Below, piece by piece: positions 8,264-17,945 of a DNA stretch of 64,000 bases (its first letter is position 1; each line of letters begins with the position of its first letter). The DNA is from an uncultured Fibrobacter sp. (GTDB lineage Bacteria; Fibrobacterota; Fibrobacteria; Fibrobacterales; Fibrobacteraceae): NCBI GenBank assembly GCA_900313675.1, contig OMSO01000017.1, positions 1 to 64,000 of the forward strand, given 5' to 3'. Under the pieces are notes generated by a model. The model was given only the letters and a program-made list of their open reading frames with translations. It searched no databases and was not told the DNA's origin. Made by a program: the position numbers and the translations under genes.

Positions 8264-9025
8264 ATGGCTAAAATCAAAGTAAAATCTGCAAAAGAAATCG
8301 AGCTTATCCGCGATGCGGGGGCTCTTGCCGCCGAGACGCTGATTCTTGCCGGCGAAATGTGCAAGCCCGGCGTTTCCACCCTGGAAATCGACGAGTTCAT
8401 CGGGGACTACACCAACAAGCACAAGGGCCGCTCCGCCTGCATGGGCTACCACGGCTACCCCCGCTACGCCTGCATCAGCATCAACGAAGTGGTGTGCCAC
8501 GGCATCCCCCGTGCCGATACCATCCTGAAAGACGGCGACATCGTGAACATTGACATCACCACCATCCTTTCGGGCTACCACGGCGACACCTCCGCCATGT
8601 TCTGCGTAGGCAAGGTCTCCAGCCTCGCCCAGGAGCTGGTGGACACCGCCAAGTTCTGCATGAAAGAAGGCATCCGCGCCGCCGGCGAATCCAGGGCCCG
8701 TTTCTGCGACATCGGCTGCGCCATCCAGGACATCGCCGACGAGCACGGCTTCAGCGTGGTAGAAGACTACTGCGGCCACGGCATCGGCCGGGGCTTCCAC
8801 GAAGAACCTACGGTGCTCCATTTCCGCAACTCCGAACGCACCCCCTTCATCGAGGTGGGCAACGTGTTCACGGTAGAACCCATGATCAACGTGGGCAAGC
8901 CCGGCACCAAGACCCTGAACGACGGCTGGACCGCCGTGACCCGTGACGGAAGCCTTAGTGCCCAGTGGGAACACACCATCGTCCGTACCAAGGACGGGGT
9001 GGAAATTTTGACATTGCCGAGATAA
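8264..9025 (+). CDS. map: Methionine aminopeptidase, type I
   Basis: 253 residues, the usual length. It removes the initiator methionine from nascent proteins in the cytoplasm. The metal ligands are visible in order: an aspartate in DIVNIDITTI, an aspartate in YHGDTSAMF, a histidine in GHGIGRGFHEEPTVLH, a glutamate in FTVEPMINVG and a glutamate in SAQWEHTIV. The N-terminal IELIRDAGALAAETL matches the type I family. There is no N-terminal SH3-like or zinc-finger extension. The sequence before the ATG has no clear Shine-Dalgarno and comes directly after a family A repeat. Confidence 0.96.
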   Translation: MAKIKVKSAKEIELIRDAGALAAETLILAGEMCKPGVSTLEIDEFIGDYTNKHKGRSACMGYHGYPRYACISINEVVCHGIPRADTILKDGDIVNIDITTILSGYHGDTSAMFCVGKVSSLAQELVDTAKFCMKEGIRAAGESRARFCDIGCAIQDIADEHGFSVVEDYCGHGIGRGFHEEPTVLHFRNSERTPFIEVGNVFTVEPMINVGKPGTKTLNDGWTAVTRDGSLSAQWEHTIVRTKDGVEILTLPR

Positions 9026-9030
9026 AATAA

Positions 9031-9104
9031 TTCAGACTTCGGAATTCAGATTTCGGAGTTAAAGTTCAATTCAATATTAACTCTGAATTCTGAAATCCGA
9101 ACTC
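9031..9104. repeat. Palindromic repeat family C
   Basis: A left arm containing GGAATTCAGATTTCGGAGTT and a right arm containing CTGAATTCTGAAATCCGAAC form a long imperfect inverted repeat between map and the next gene. It matches the copy inside hrpA at 3871-3974. Confidence 0.65.
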
Positions 9105-9114
9105 ATAATTGAAA

Positions 9115-9450
9115 ATGTCGCTGTTAGGTAATTTACGCAACAAGGCTGTTGAAACCTTTGTCAAGAACAACGAGATGGTGAAGCGTTTCGGCGACGTGCA
9201 GTCCATTTCCATCGATTCGGACATGGGCACCGCCGACGTGGCCGTGCTCCTGCACGGAGAAGACAGGCCCATCAAGTTCCGCGGGTACTACTCCTTCGAA
9301 GACGGCGATACCGGCACAGACATCGTCATCCGTAAAATCACCTGCGAAAGGGAATGGATTGACACCGCCCTCTCTATGTGGGTAAACGGCAAGAACTACC
9401 GCTACACAATCCCCGGCCTGGCCGGGAGCCTCGCGAAGATTGTGTTCTAA
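9115..9450 (+). CDS. Conserved-looking hypothetical protein
   Basis: 111 residues from ATG 9115 (MSLLGNLRNKAVETF). It has no signal peptide and no membrane segment. The body alternates strands and charged turns (DMGTADVAVLLHGEDRPIKFRGYYSFEDGD), which suggests a small beta-rich cytoplasmic domain ending in TIPGLAGSLAKIVF. I do not recognise the family. GC content and codon use match the neighbouring housekeeping genes, which supports a real gene. A CATAAT sequence five bases before the ATG could be a -10, which would make the transcript leaderless. The gene is convergent with dgt, whose stop is 39 bases away. Confidence 0.6.
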   Translation: MSLLGNLRNKAVETFVKNNEMVKRFGDVQSISIDSDMGTADVAVLLHGEDRPIKFRGYYSFEDGDTGTDIVIRKITCEREWIDTALSMWVNGKNYRYTIPGLAGSLAKIVF

Positions 9451-9489
9451 ATCGATTTATGTCGGGCAGACAGAGTTTGCCCTATTTTA

Positions 9490-10797
9490 TTACAGCCCGG
9501 TCACCAGGCCGCCGATTTGGCGGGCCAGGTAGGTGGCGTAGTTGTCGGTCATGCCGCTCACAAAGTCCAGCACCTGGTGGTAGGCCTCGGCGGTAGTGAC
9601 GCTCTGGCCAATCTTGGCGTTACCGATAAGCCGCACGATTCGACTAGCCCGGTAGGAGCTCTTCACATTCACCCGGTAGTCGTGAACGCCGCTGATGAAG
9701 GCATCCAGCACGGTGCTCAGGGTGGTGTAGCTCCCTACTTCCAGTTCCGTCTTGCGACGGTCGGGGTAAATGCGTTCACGGCCCAGGCGCTTGGCGATAA
9801 AGATTCCACGCATGGCATCGGAACGGGACAGGTCAATCAGGTGCTTGTCCAGAGTGCCTTCCATAATCTGCTCGTAATTGTTGGCAAAGACCACCGCCAC
9901 ATCGTCGATGAGGTTCTGAATAGCCTTGCCCCGCACGCTGGAGAGGAAGTCCCTGAAGTTCTGGCCGTTTTCTTCGTATTCCTTGTCGATGTTGATGTCC
10001 GGACCGCAGAGGTAACTGAACATGTCGCGGACGTCAGCAAAGGTGAGAATACCCAGTTCAATGGCGTCTTCCACGTCGAGGATGGAATAACAGATGTCGT
10101 CGGCGGCTTCCATCAGGTAAACCAGGGGGTGCCTCACCCACTTCCCGTTCCCGATTTCAGGGAGGCCCAGGATTTCGGCGGTGTTCCTGTACAAATCCGC
10201 CTCGGTGGAGAACAAGCTGGTAGGGTGACCGTAGCACGCTAGGGACGGGTACTTAATCATTGCCCCGATGGTGGCGTAGGTCAGGCGCATGCCTCCGTCC
10301 AGAAAGTGGTATTCCAGCTTGGAGAGAATGCGGTGGCCCTGGGCGTTGCCGTCGAAGTTCTCGAAGTCCGCCAGTTCCTTGTCGGTCATGTCCTTCAGAG
10401 GGTCGGAATTGCGGTTCTTGCGGAACCATTCCCGAATGGCGGACTCCCCCGCATGCCCGAAGGGCGGGTTACCGATATCGTGGGCCAGGCAAGCAGACTG
10501 GACGATAGTTCCAAAGTGGTACTCGTTGATGCTCTTGGGCAGATACTTCTTGATCAGGTGGTAAACCGTCACCGCAAGGCTGCGGCCCACGCTGGCCACC
10601 TCGATACTGTGGGTCAGGCGGCTGTGCACGTGGTCGTTTACGGAGAAGGGGTGCACCTGGGTCTTGCGGCCCAGCCTGCGGAACGCCGTAGAAAAAACAA
10701 TGCGGTCAAAATCCCTATGAAAGTCCGAACGGTTGGGGTCACGGTCTGCGGGGTGACCATAGCGGGTAGCCGAAAGAAGAGTTTCCCAGTTCAGCAT
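9490..10797 (-). CDS. dgt: Deoxyguanosinetriphosphate triphosphohydrolase (dGTPase)
   Basis: 435 residues of the HD superfamily. The N terminus RDPNRSDFHRDFDRIVFSTA followed by FRRLGRKTQVHPF is the family hallmark, and the metal-binding HD site is seen as HSRLTHSIEVA and ACLAHDIGNPPFGHAGE. The enzyme cleaves dGTP to deoxyguanosine and triphosphate, adjusting dNTP pools. The ATG overlaps the stop of proB by one base (TGATG), so the two genes form a translationally coupled minus-strand pair. Confidence 0.93.
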   Translation of the reverse strand: MLNWETLLSATRYGHPADRDPNRSDFHRDFDRIVFSTAFRRLGRKTQVHPFSVNDHVHSRLTHSIEVASVGRSLAVTVYHLIKKYLPKSINEYHFGTIVQSACLAHDIGNPPFGHAGESAIREWFRKNRNSDPLKDMTDKELADFENFDGNAQGHRILSKLEYHFLDGGMRLTYATIGAMIKYPSLACYGHPTSLFSTEADLYRNTAEILGLPEIGNGKWVRHPLVYLMEAADDICYSILDVEDAIELGILTFADVRDMFSYLCGPDINIDKEYEENGQNFRDFLSSVRGKAIQNLIDDVAVVFANNYEQIMEGTLDKHLIDLSRSDAMRGIFIAKRLGRERIYPDRRKTELEVGSYTTLSTVLDAFISGVHDYRVNVKSSYRASRIVRLIGNAKIGQSVTTAEAYHQVLDFVSGMTDNYATYLARQIGGLVTGL

Positions 10798-11936
10798 CAG
10801 AATACCACCAGGTCGTTCTTGTGAATCAGTTCATCGGGCACGGAACTGCCCAAAATCTCGTGGACTTCTCGGGTCTTTTTGCGGAGCACCAACTTCAGCG
10901 TTTCGCTGTCAAAACCTGCCACGCCGCGGGCAATTACCGTTCCGGATTCGTCCAGAACTTCGATCAAATCGCCCTTGTCAAAGTGCTTCTTGACCGCAAG
11001 CACGCCTACAGGAAGCAGGCTGGAATGCTTTTCACGCAAGGCCTTGGAACCGCCCTCGTCCACCACCACGCTTCCGCGGGGGGTGGTAATAAAGCGAAGC
11101 CAGCGCTGGCGACTGTTCAGCTTGTTCTTGGAACCGGCAAAGAACGTGCCCACCGCATTTTCAAGGACCACCTGATGGGGCAACACCTTCATGCCGTTGG
11201 CGAGGAATGCATTGGCGCCGCTCCGGGTCACGTTACGGATAGAATCCAGCTTGCTACGCATGCCGCCGGTACTGACCGCAGAACCCGCCTCGCCGGGCTT
11301 GCCTGCAAGTGCAAGGATAGCGGGAGTAATTTCGGGAACAAAGCGCAACAGGCGGGCGTCGGGATTCTTTTTTGGATTGTCGTCGAAAAGTCCGTCTTCG
11401 TCGGTGAAAATCAGGAGCAAATCAGCATCCAAGAAGAGGGCCACGTCGCTGGAAAGCTTGTCGTTATCCCCCACCTTGATTTCGGCCACCGCCAAGGAGT
11501 CGTTCTCGTTGATGATGGGAACAATCTTGCGGGCAAGCATGGCCTTGATGGTGTTCTGCAAATTCTTATAGCGCGTGCGGTCCCGGAAGTCGTCTGCCGA
11601 AAGGAGAATCTGGCCCACGGAAAGGTCCACCCAGCGGAACATCTCCCGGTAGGCATACATCAGGTCAATCTGGCCCACGGCGGCACAGGCCTGCTTTTCG
11701 GCCATGTTGGTAGGTTTTTCCTTGTAGCCCAGTTCCGCCATGCCCGTACCTACGGCTCCGCTGGTGACAATCACCACTTCCTTGCCCGCTTCTATCAGGC
11801 GGGAAACGGAATCGGCAAGCTTCTGGATGTAACGGCTGCGGACACCGCCCTTGGCGCTGTCCACCAGAATTCGGGAACCGATCTTTACAACAATACGGCG
11901 GGATTCATTCAGGATGTTCTTACGAAGTTCACTCAT
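10797..11936 (-). CDS. proB: Glutamate 5-kinase with C-terminal PUA domain
   Basis: 379 residues. The amino-acid-kinase domain (about 1-260) shows VVKIGSRILVD, VTSGAVGTGM, the glutamate-binding region INENDSLAVAEI and FTDEDGLF. The remaining ~110 residues form a PUA domain (GSVVVDEGGSKAL, SLLPVGVLAV, VIARGVAGFDSE), as in E. coli ProB. It phosphorylates glutamate in the first step of proline synthesis; no proA lies next to it in the window. It is the first gene of a pair with dgt. Just upstream lies a tandem repeat (11940-12005). Confidence 0.93.
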   Translation of the reverse strand: MSELRKNILNESRRIVVKIGSRILVDSAKGGVRSRYIQKLADSVSRLIEAGKEVVIVTSGAVGTGMAELGYKEKPTNMAEKQACAAVGQIDLMYAYREMFRWVDLSVGQILLSADDFRDRTRYKNLQNTIKAMLARKIVPIINENDSLAVAEIKVGDNDKLSSDVALFLDADLLLIFTDEDGLFDDNPKKNPDARLLRFVPEITPAILALAGKPGEAGSAVSTGGMRSKLDSIRNVTRSGANAFLANGMKVLPHQVVLENAVGTFFAGSKNKLNSRQRWLRFITTPRGSVVVDEGGSKALREKHSSLLPVGVLAVKKHFDKGDLIEVLDESGTVIARGVAGFDSETLKLVLRKKTREVHEILGSSVPDELIHKNDLVVF

Positions 11937-11939
11937 AGG

Positions 11940-12005
11940 ATAGGGGCTAGGATTTAGGGGCTAGGATTTAGTGGTTAGGATCTAGGGGCTAGGATCTAGG
12001 GGTTA
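11940..12005. repeat. Tandem repeat of a ~14-bp GGGGCTAGGATTTA unit
   Basis: About five imperfect copies of GGGGCTAGGATTTA or TAGGGGCTAGGATC lie directly upstream of proB. From 12006 to 12201, the rest of the gap, I see diverged copies of the dispersed palindromes (for example GATGTTCGCCTTCGCGAACA at 12093-12112) and no gene. Confidence 0.6.
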
Positions 12006-12201
12006 GACAGATGGTCTCAGGAGGCGTCATCCTCGCTGTCATTCTGGAGCGCAGCGATAGAATCACGAGGATCCGCTTGATAACAGCAAGCAGATGTTCG
12101 CCTTCGCGAACATGACGAAGAAGAATTGCATACATGACGAAAATGCACCAGTTTTACATTACACATTTCACACTAGTCATTACACATACTTCATAAATTT
12201 C

Positions 12202-15200
12202 TTACCGGCAGACCAAAAGTCGGATGGCGTCCAGGCGGAGTTGCGGGGTGGAAACAATCTTGCGGCGTTCTGTCACGTTCTTCTTCATCTGCAGCAATGC
12301 CGAAGAACTTCCGCCGTGGCCGCGCATCAGCATCAGGTGATTCATGCGCTGGTATTCCTGCTCGGTGCGTTTTTCCACCAGGTCGGCGGCCTTTTCGGCG
12401 TATTCCTTCGCCATGGCATTGATGGACTGGCGGGCAAAGCCAAGACCTTCCTTGGCAAAGAACCTGAGGGTCGCATCGACGGCCTTGTTCCCGCGAGGCA
12501 CAGCCACATCCCTGAGGCTTGCCGTCTTCAGATTCTCGAGAACAGAAGACATGTCCTTACCTGTAGGGTCAATCAAGGCAGATGCATAGCAGGGGCCCAC
12601 GATATCGGACATGCCCCACTCTTCGGGCACGGGCAGTTCCACTACAAAGTTGTACTGCATCATGAGCCCACGCAGGCCAGAGTCCTGCCAAATGGAGCAG
12701 GCCACCGTACCGTGGTTCACGCCGGTCTCATAGTCGATAACGCCCTGGGCCAACGGGTGTTCCAAGCTTACAAAGTCCACCTCGTCGTGAATCATGGCTA
12801 CCTTGCGGTCGAAGGTCACCGTAAGGGAGATGGCTTCGGAACCCTGTTCCTCGTCTTCGCTCTGGGCGGCCATCATGGCGCGAGTGGGCATACCGGGAAC
12901 CGTGCCCGCTTCGATCTGGGGACCCATGGTAATCACGGAACAGCCGGCAATGGCGCTGGGTTCAATGTCCAGCCCGCGGGCCTTCAGGGAATCCAGCAGC
13001 AAGTCCTTCATCTCCGGCTCGGCGTCAATCTTCTCGATGGCGTCGGTAATCTCTTTCGCCTTTTCCGGGTTGCGGGAGTTGAACTCCAGCAGGCGGTCAC
13101 GACCCTTCTCGATTTTCTTGCGCATCTGTTCGGAATCTTTCTGAACCGCGGGAATGACCTTGGCCATAAAGTTTTCCATGCTGTTCAGAGGATCCGCCAA
13201 GGCTTCAATCAGGCTGTCCGTGTACTTGAGGAACAGCTCGCCACCGCCCATCAGGGGCGCGCCAAAGGCGTTCAGGCCTTCGTCGTACCAGCGGAACATC
13301 ACCTCCTGGCCGGAGCCCTTCACGTAGGGCACATGCACGTAGATGTCCTTGGTCTGGCCGATACGGTCCAGACGGCCGATGCGCTGTTCTACCAGGGCTG
13401 CATCCAGAGGCAGGTCGAAAAGAATCAAATGATGGGAGAACTGGAAGTTCCGGCCTTCGGCACCGATTTCTGAGGCGATAAGGATATTCGCCCCGTTGGG
13501 CCTGCTAAAGTTGGCCGCCGCCTTGTCGCGAGCAAGAATGCTCATGCCTTCGCTAAACACGGCAAGACCGCCTTCGCCCAGGTATTCCGTAAGCACGGTC
13601 TTAAGGGCCATCAAAACGGATTCGCTTTCGCAAATCAAGAGAATCTTGTCTTTCTGGTGTTTTTTCAGGAATCCCTTGAGCCAGACAATGCGTTCGTCCT
13701 TGTCCCAGGCGTCGGAATACTGGGTACAGAGAAGACCGTTCTCCTGAATATCCGTGGTCAGGTCGTCGCCAGTTGCACCCTCTTCCATGTAGAGGTATTT
13801 CTGGGCGGCAATTTCCACCATGTCCCGGTATTCTGGATTGGGTTCCAGCGGGATAGCGTCCAAAATGCGTTTCGGGAAACCGCCCACGCCCTTGCGGGTG
13901 TTCCTGAACACCACGGAACCTGTACCCATGGCATCTACAATCCGGCGAATCCACTCCCCTGCCGTCAAGGACTTGGAGCTTTCCTGCTCCAGCCAGGGGC
14001 GAATCTTGGAATTCTTGGGCACGGCCTCGTAAAGGTCGTCCCAGCTCATCTGGTGGTTCGGGTCTGTGGGAATCTTCTTGAGGTCGTTTACCAGCTTGTT
14101 GTAGGCCTCCTGGTCGGCGATAAATTCCTTGTAGTCCGTAAACCTAGTCGGGTCCAACATCTTGAGGCGGTTGAACTGGGATTCCGGATTGAGCTGCAGA
14201 GGAGTTCCCGTCAAAAGCAGCAGACCCTTGGTCTTTTTGGAAATGGCGTTTACCAGCGTGTATTCTCGGCTGGTAAAGCCGTCTTCGCAGACCAGGTGGT
14301 GGGCCTCGTCTACGATGGTCATGTCCCAGTCAATCTTGAGCAAGTCTTCGATCAGGGCGACCTGCTTGATGAGAAGCTCCACGGAAACGATAAAGTTGTT
14401 GCCCCTCATAAAGGGGTTTGGCTTGGCCTCGTCCTTTTCTACGTTCACGAAAATGCTCTGCATGTAACCGTCGTCCACCAGGGTGAACAGCTGGTTGAAG
14501 CGGCGCTTCATTTCTACCATCCACTGGTGTTTCAGGGTATCGGGAACGAGAATCAAGGTCTTTTCGATACGGCCACGGGCCTTGAGGGCATGCCAAATCA
14601 TGCCCGCCTCGATGGTCTTGCCCAGACCCACCTCGTCAGAAAGCATGAGCCTCGGAAGTGCCGTGCTGGAGCAGGCCCTATAGCAAAGGTAATACTGGTG
14701 AGGAATCTTATCGACACGGGGGCCAATCATGCCTCGTACCGGTGAGGATTGCCACTTGCAGCTTAAAGCCAGGGCTCGGCTACGGCGATCAAAAGCCTTG
14801 GAAGAAACGTCACCCTGGGAATTACCACCGTAGATACCGTCGGCACCCACATTGGAAAGGGCCTTGAAAAGGTCAACAACGCGGGCCCCCTGTTTTGCCA
14901 CCAGGTCCGATTCCTTGATTTCTTTGCCGCCACGACCAACATAGACAACTACACCAGAGGATTCCCGGAGAGATTCGATAACAAAGGATGCTCCCTTCTC
15001 GCTTTTGGCGGTCTCCCCCGGATTCAAAACGAAACGCTCGACGGGAGCGCTATCCGTGCGGTAAATTCGAGTCTGGTTTACAAGGGGAAAGCGGAAGACG
15101 ACGTTGCGGCCCTGCAATTCCGAAACAATACCGAGACCCAAGTCCGGCTCCGATCGGCTCACATAACGCTGGCCAGGCACAAATATATTCATAGCACCCA

Positions 15201-15225
15201 AATCTAGAATTTTTTTAGCGTTCAT
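12202..15225 (-). CDS. rapA: RNA polymerase-associated SNF2-type ATPase RapA
   Basis: About 1007 residues from ATG 15225 (MNAKKILDLGAMNIFVPGQR); in-frame sequence further upstream is unlike the family start. The N-terminal part, PGQRYVSRSEPDLGLGIV, matches the Tudor-like RapA N terminus. The Swi2/Snf2 ATPase follows: LSDEVGLGKTIEAGMIWHAL (motif I), LILVPDTLKHQWMVEM, TIVDEAHHLV (DEAH), LLLLTGTPLQLNP, then helicase C with ASEIGAEGRNFQF and EQRIGRLDRIGQ. RapA recycles RNA polymerase after transcription. The C-terminal ~350 residues correspond to the RapA-specific region. The gene is divergent from the RDD gene across 76 bases. Confidence 0.93.
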   Translation of the reverse strand: MNAKKILDLGAMNIFVPGQRYVSRSEPDLGLGIVSELQGRNVVFRFPLVNQTRIYRTDSAPVERFVLNPGETAKSEKGASFVIESLRESSGVVVYVGRGGKEIKESDLVAKQGARVVDLFKALSNVGADGIYGGNSQGDVSSKAFDRRSRALALSCKWQSSPVRGMIGPRVDKIPHQYYLCYRACSSTALPRLMLSDEVGLGKTIEAGMIWHALKARGRIEKTLILVPDTLKHQWMVEMKRRFNQLFTLVDDGYMQSIFVNVEKDEAKPNPFMRGNNFIVSVELLIKQVALIEDLLKIDWDMTIVDEAHHLVCEDGFTSREYTLVNAISKKTKGLLLLTGTPLQLNPESQFNRLKMLDPTRFTDYKEFIADQEAYNKLVNDLKKIPTDPNHQMSWDDLYEAVPKNSKIRPWLEQESSKSLTAGEWIRRIVDAMGTGSVVFRNTRKGVGGFPKRILDAIPLEPNPEYRDMVEIAAQKYLYMEEGATGDDLTTDIQENGLLCTQYSDAWDKDERIVWLKGFLKKHQKDKILLICESESVLMALKTVLTEYLGEGGLAVFSEGMSILARDKAAANFSRPNGANILIASEIGAEGRNFQFSHHLILFDLPLDAALVEQRIGRLDRIGQTKDIYVHVPYVKGSGQEVMFRWYDEGLNAFGAPLMGGGELFLKYTDSLIEALADPLNSMENFMAKVIPAVQKDSEQMRKKIEKGRDRLLEFNSRNPEKAKEITDAIEKIDAEPEMKDLLLDSLKARGLDIEPSAIAGCSVITMGPQIEAGTVPGMPTRAMMAAQSEDEEQGSEAISLTVTFDRKVAMIHDEVDFVSLEHPLAQGVIDYETGVNHGTVACSIWQDSGLRGLMMQYNFVVELPVPEEWGMSDIVGPCYASALIDPTGKDMSSVLENLKTASLRDVAVPRGNKAVDATLRFFAKEGLGFARQSINAMAKEYAEKAADLVEKRTEQEYQRMNHLMLMRGHGGSSSALLQMKKNVTERRKIVSTPQLRLDAIRLLVCR

Positions 15226-15301
15226 TGTTGTTGTTTTAGGTCGAAAAGAACAGAAATCGGCCCTAAATAACATCGATTTTTTTTCTAGATTTGTAAAGGA
15301 T

Positions 15302-16033
15302 ATGTCATGGTTTTTTATAGATGAATCCATCACCGAGGGTGAAAGGCGGCAAGGCCCCTATACCCTGGACGAGATTCTCGGTTTTGTAGAAGCAAAAAAG
15401 ATTACGGACGACACCCTGGTCTGGCATTCCGGCGAAGAAAACTGGAAGCCCTGGAAGGACACCCTGGAGGCAAAAACACACGCCTCCAGAGAAGACGCCC
15501 TGCAAGACGCCATCGAACAGCTCTTGAAGCAGACCCAGACCGGAAAGCATTACGCCGGATTTTTCGTGCGGCTGGTAGCCTATATCATCGACAACTTTAT
15601 CGTTGGGCTGTTCGGCGGAATTGTACTGTTCATCATGAGCCGAACACATTCCATAGACCTGGACAAAATCCAGGGCCTTGCGGCAGCTTTCCTTGACGAC
15701 CCCACCTCTGCAGAGGCCATGAACAACTTTTTCAATGCCCCCGGAATGTGGGAATTCATGCTGATTTGCTCTATCCTCCAGGCTATCTACTTTATCTTTT
15801 TTACCGGAAAATTTTCTGCCACGCCGGGCAAGATGCTCCTTAAAATCCGCCTTGAATCGGCCCAAGGCGAAAAGCTCAGCTGGGGGCTTTCTTGTGTGCG
15901 CTACATGGCGAGCATTTTTACACAGTTTACACTTACCTTGTACGGCCTCGGTTACCTCATCGTATGCATTGATCCCAAGCGCAGGGCGCTCCACGACTGG
16001 ATTGCACGGACCCGCGTGGTTTACAAGGACTAG
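15302..16033 (+). CDS. GYF_2 plus RDD-family membrane protein
   Basis: 243 residues. Residues 1-55 form a GYF_2-like domain (GPYTLDEILGFVEAKKI, VWHSGEENWKPW). Residues ~80-240 form an RDD domain: AGFFVRLVAYIIDNFIVG, two further hydrophobic segments (EFMLICSILQAIYFIFF and SIFTQFTLTLYGLGYLIVCI) and the closing DPKRRALHDWIARTRVVYK, with the conserved Arg and Asp residues that name the family. It is an inner-membrane protein of unsettled role; some RDD proteins are transporters. murA follows nine bases later, with its ribosome binding site overlapping this stop, so the pair is likely co-transcribed. Confidence 0.82.
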   Translation: MSWFFIDESITEGERRQGPYTLDEILGFVEAKKITDDTLVWHSGEENWKPWKDTLEAKTHASREDALQDAIEQLLKQTQTGKHYAGFFVRLVAYIIDNFIVGLFGGIVLFIMSRTHSIDLDKIQGLAAAFLDDPTSAEAMNNFFNAPGMWEFMLICSILQAIYFIFFTGKFSATPGKMLLKIRLESAQGEKLSWGLSCVRYMASIFTQFTLTLYGLGYLIVCIDPKRRALHDWIARTRVVYKD

Positions 16034-16042
16034 GAGATTTGT

Positions 16043-17320
16043 ATGTACCGTTTTGAAGTCCATCAAGTAAAGAAACCTCTGGAAGGCGAAGTAGAAATTT
16101 CTGGAGCGAAGAATGCCGTGCTGGCGGTGATGGCGGCAGCACTCCTCGCCGATGGGGTTTCCGAAATTACCAACGTCCCCCACCTGAAAGACATGAAGAC
16201 CATGAGCGATGTGCTCAGGGTCATCGGCTGCCATATCAGCGGTGAAGCCCATGTGTTAAAAATTGACACCCGCCAGGCAGACCACTTGGAAGCTCCCTAC
16301 GAACTGGTAAAGACCATGCGCGCAAGTTTCTATGTGCTGGGGCCTCTGGTAGCCAGGTTTGGACGCTGCCGCGTCTCGCTGCCCGGAGGATGTGCCTGGG
16401 GGCCCCGTCCTGTGGACTTGCACCTGAAAGGCCTCGAGGCACTGGGCGCAAAGATTACCCTTACCCGTGGCTATGTGGAAGCCACCTGCGAAGGGCGGCT
16501 CCCCGGCGGAAACTTTAACTTCCCCATTTCCAGCGTTGGCGCTACGGTGAACGTGCTGATGGCCGCCACCCTCGCCAAGGGTACCAGCGTGCTCCAGAAT
16601 GCGGCGCTGGAACCGGAGATTGACAACCTGGTGGATTTTCTGGTGTCTATGGGTGCAAAAATCCAGGGCCGCGGCACACGAACCCTCACCGTGCAGGGCG
16701 TAGAAAGCCTGCGCCCCGGCAAGTGCTTTACCATTCCCGACCGTATCGAGGCAGGCACGTTCCTGTGCGGCGCGGCCATCACCCGTGGCTGCGTCAAGGT
16801 GAACAAAATTATTCCCGAACACATCGCCTCTACCCTGGATGCCTTCCGCGAAATGGGCTGCAAGGTGGATGTAGGCCCCGACTGGGCCCAGGTAGATGCC
16901 CGTGGTATGGAGCTGAAGCCTATCAGCATATCGACGCTCCCCTTCCCGGGATTCCCCACCGACATGCAGGCACCCCTCATGGCCACCCTGGTCTCCGTGC
17001 CCGGCAACAGCCTGATTCAAGATACCGTCTACAACGACCGATTCAAGCACGTAGCCGAACTGGAACGCCTGGGCGCAAATATCCAGATCAACGGAAACAC
17101 CGCCACCATCAAGGGCGGCACGCCTCTCGAAGGCACCGAAATCATGGGCTCTGACTTGCGGGCCACGGCAGCCCTAGTGCTTGCGGCCCTCATTGCCGAC
17201 GGTGAAAGCACAGTAAGCCGCGTGTACCACCTGGACCGCGGTTACGAAGATTTCGAAGCCAAGATGGCAAAGCTGGGCGCTACCGTCATCCGCCACAGCG
17301 ACGACGAAGAAATGGAATAA
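16043..17320 (+). CDS. murA: UDP-N-acetylglucosamine 1-carboxyvinyltransferase
   Basis: 425 residues, standard length. It catalyses the first committed step of peptidoglycan synthesis, transferring enolpyruvate from PEP to UDP-GlcNAc. Visible features: SGAKNAVLAVMAAALLADG at the N terminus, the catalytic loop SLPGGCAWGPRPVDLHLKGL with the PEP-binding cysteine at residue 117 (so a fosfomycin-sensitive type is expected), SVGATVNVLMAATLAKG, and the C-terminal DLRATAALVLAALIADGES. An AGGAG ribosome binding site overlaps the stop of the RDD gene. Confidence 0.96.
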   Translation: MYRFEVHQVKKPLEGEVEISGAKNAVLAVMAAALLADGVSEITNVPHLKDMKTMSDVLRVIGCHISGEAHVLKIDTRQADHLEAPYELVKTMRASFYVLGPLVARFGRCRVSLPGGCAWGPRPVDLHLKGLEALGAKITLTRGYVEATCEGRLPGGNFNFPISSVGATVNVLMAATLAKGTSVLQNAALEPEIDNLVDFLVSMGAKIQGRGTRTLTVQGVESLRPGKCFTIPDRIEAGTFLCGAAITRGCVKVNKIIPEHIASTLDAFREMGCKVDVGPDWAQVDARGMELKPISISTLPFPGFPTDMQAPLMATLVSVPGNSLIQDTVYNDRFKHVAELERLGANIQINGNTATIKGGTPLEGTEIMGSDLRATAALVLAALIADGESTVSRVYHLDRGYEDFEAKMAKLGATVIRHSDDEEME

Positions 17321-17329
17321 ACTACAGGG

Positions 17330-17767
17330 CTATCTGCCCATTGGCTTTCCGCCCCTGGGGGGTGGATTCGGCCTGTCACCCATGGGTTCCCTGTCATTGA
17401 AATCAGGGCGACCGTTTCCGCGATTGGGGTCAAACATCTCCCTTTCGCGGGGCTGGTTTTTCGGGAATTCCCCTTCGAAACGGGGCCTTTCGTCACGATT
17501 TTTCAATCCGTTTTGACGCATCTCGCTACGTTCGGACGGCGAGGATTCGCGAAGTTTGGAAAGAATCTGCTCCCTGGCCTGCTTGCGTTCTTCGCGCATA
17601 CGCTGCCAGTCTGCACGCTCCTGCTGGCTTAAACCCGGGGTTTCCTTGGAGAATTCCTGCTTTTCGGCAGGGGTCGGAACGTAAGATTCAGGTGCAGAGG
17701 ATTCGCCGGCGGCAAAAGAGAATGCCGTCGCGAGAAGAATCGTAGATATGAATTTAGTCTTGTTCAT
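17330..17767 (-). CDS. Small secreted Arg/Glu/Pro-rich hypothetical protein
   Basis: 145 residues from ATG 17767 (MNKTKFISTILLATAFSFAA), a clear signal peptide. The mature part is charged and of low complexity: a stretch with QQERADWQRMREERKQARE likely forms a helix, then a proline/arginine/glycine-rich tail (RPNPPPRGGKPMGR). No enzyme motif is present. It resembles periplasmic low-complexity or metal-stress helper proteins only in general character, so no function is assigned. It is convergent with murA (nine bases between stops). Confidence 0.55.
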   Translation of the reverse strand: MNKTKFISTILLATAFSFAAGESSAPESYVPTPAEKQEFSKETPGLSQQERADWQRMREERKQAREQILSKLRESSPSERSEMRQNGLKNRDERPRFEGEFPKNQPREREMFDPNRGNGRPDFNDREPMGDRPNPPPRGGKPMGR

Positions 17768-17875
17768 ACCCACAGATTTGCAAATTTCGTGCCAAAGTTC
17801 CATATTGTGTGTCTCGCGTTAAATATAAATTATTAGACTCAAGTTAAAATGTTAACCATGAAAATTCTTGCTTAG

Positions 17876-17911
17876 ATTCTTCGACTCGTTTCACTCGCTC
17901 AGAATGACACA
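17876..17911. repeat. Dispersed repeat family D
   Basis: GATTCTTCGACTCGTTTCAC followed by TCGCTCAGAATGACAC resembles 6391-6432. The gap 17768-17945 otherwise holds only AT-rich sequence and probably the promoter of the secreted protein. Confidence 0.45.
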
Positions 17912-17945
17912 TTCATTTCAAATTCCACACCCCACATCTCACACC

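Noticed and set aside
15305..16252. A minus-strand frame opposite the RDD gene and the murA start
   Set aside because: It spans two well-identified genes antisense and shows no domain.
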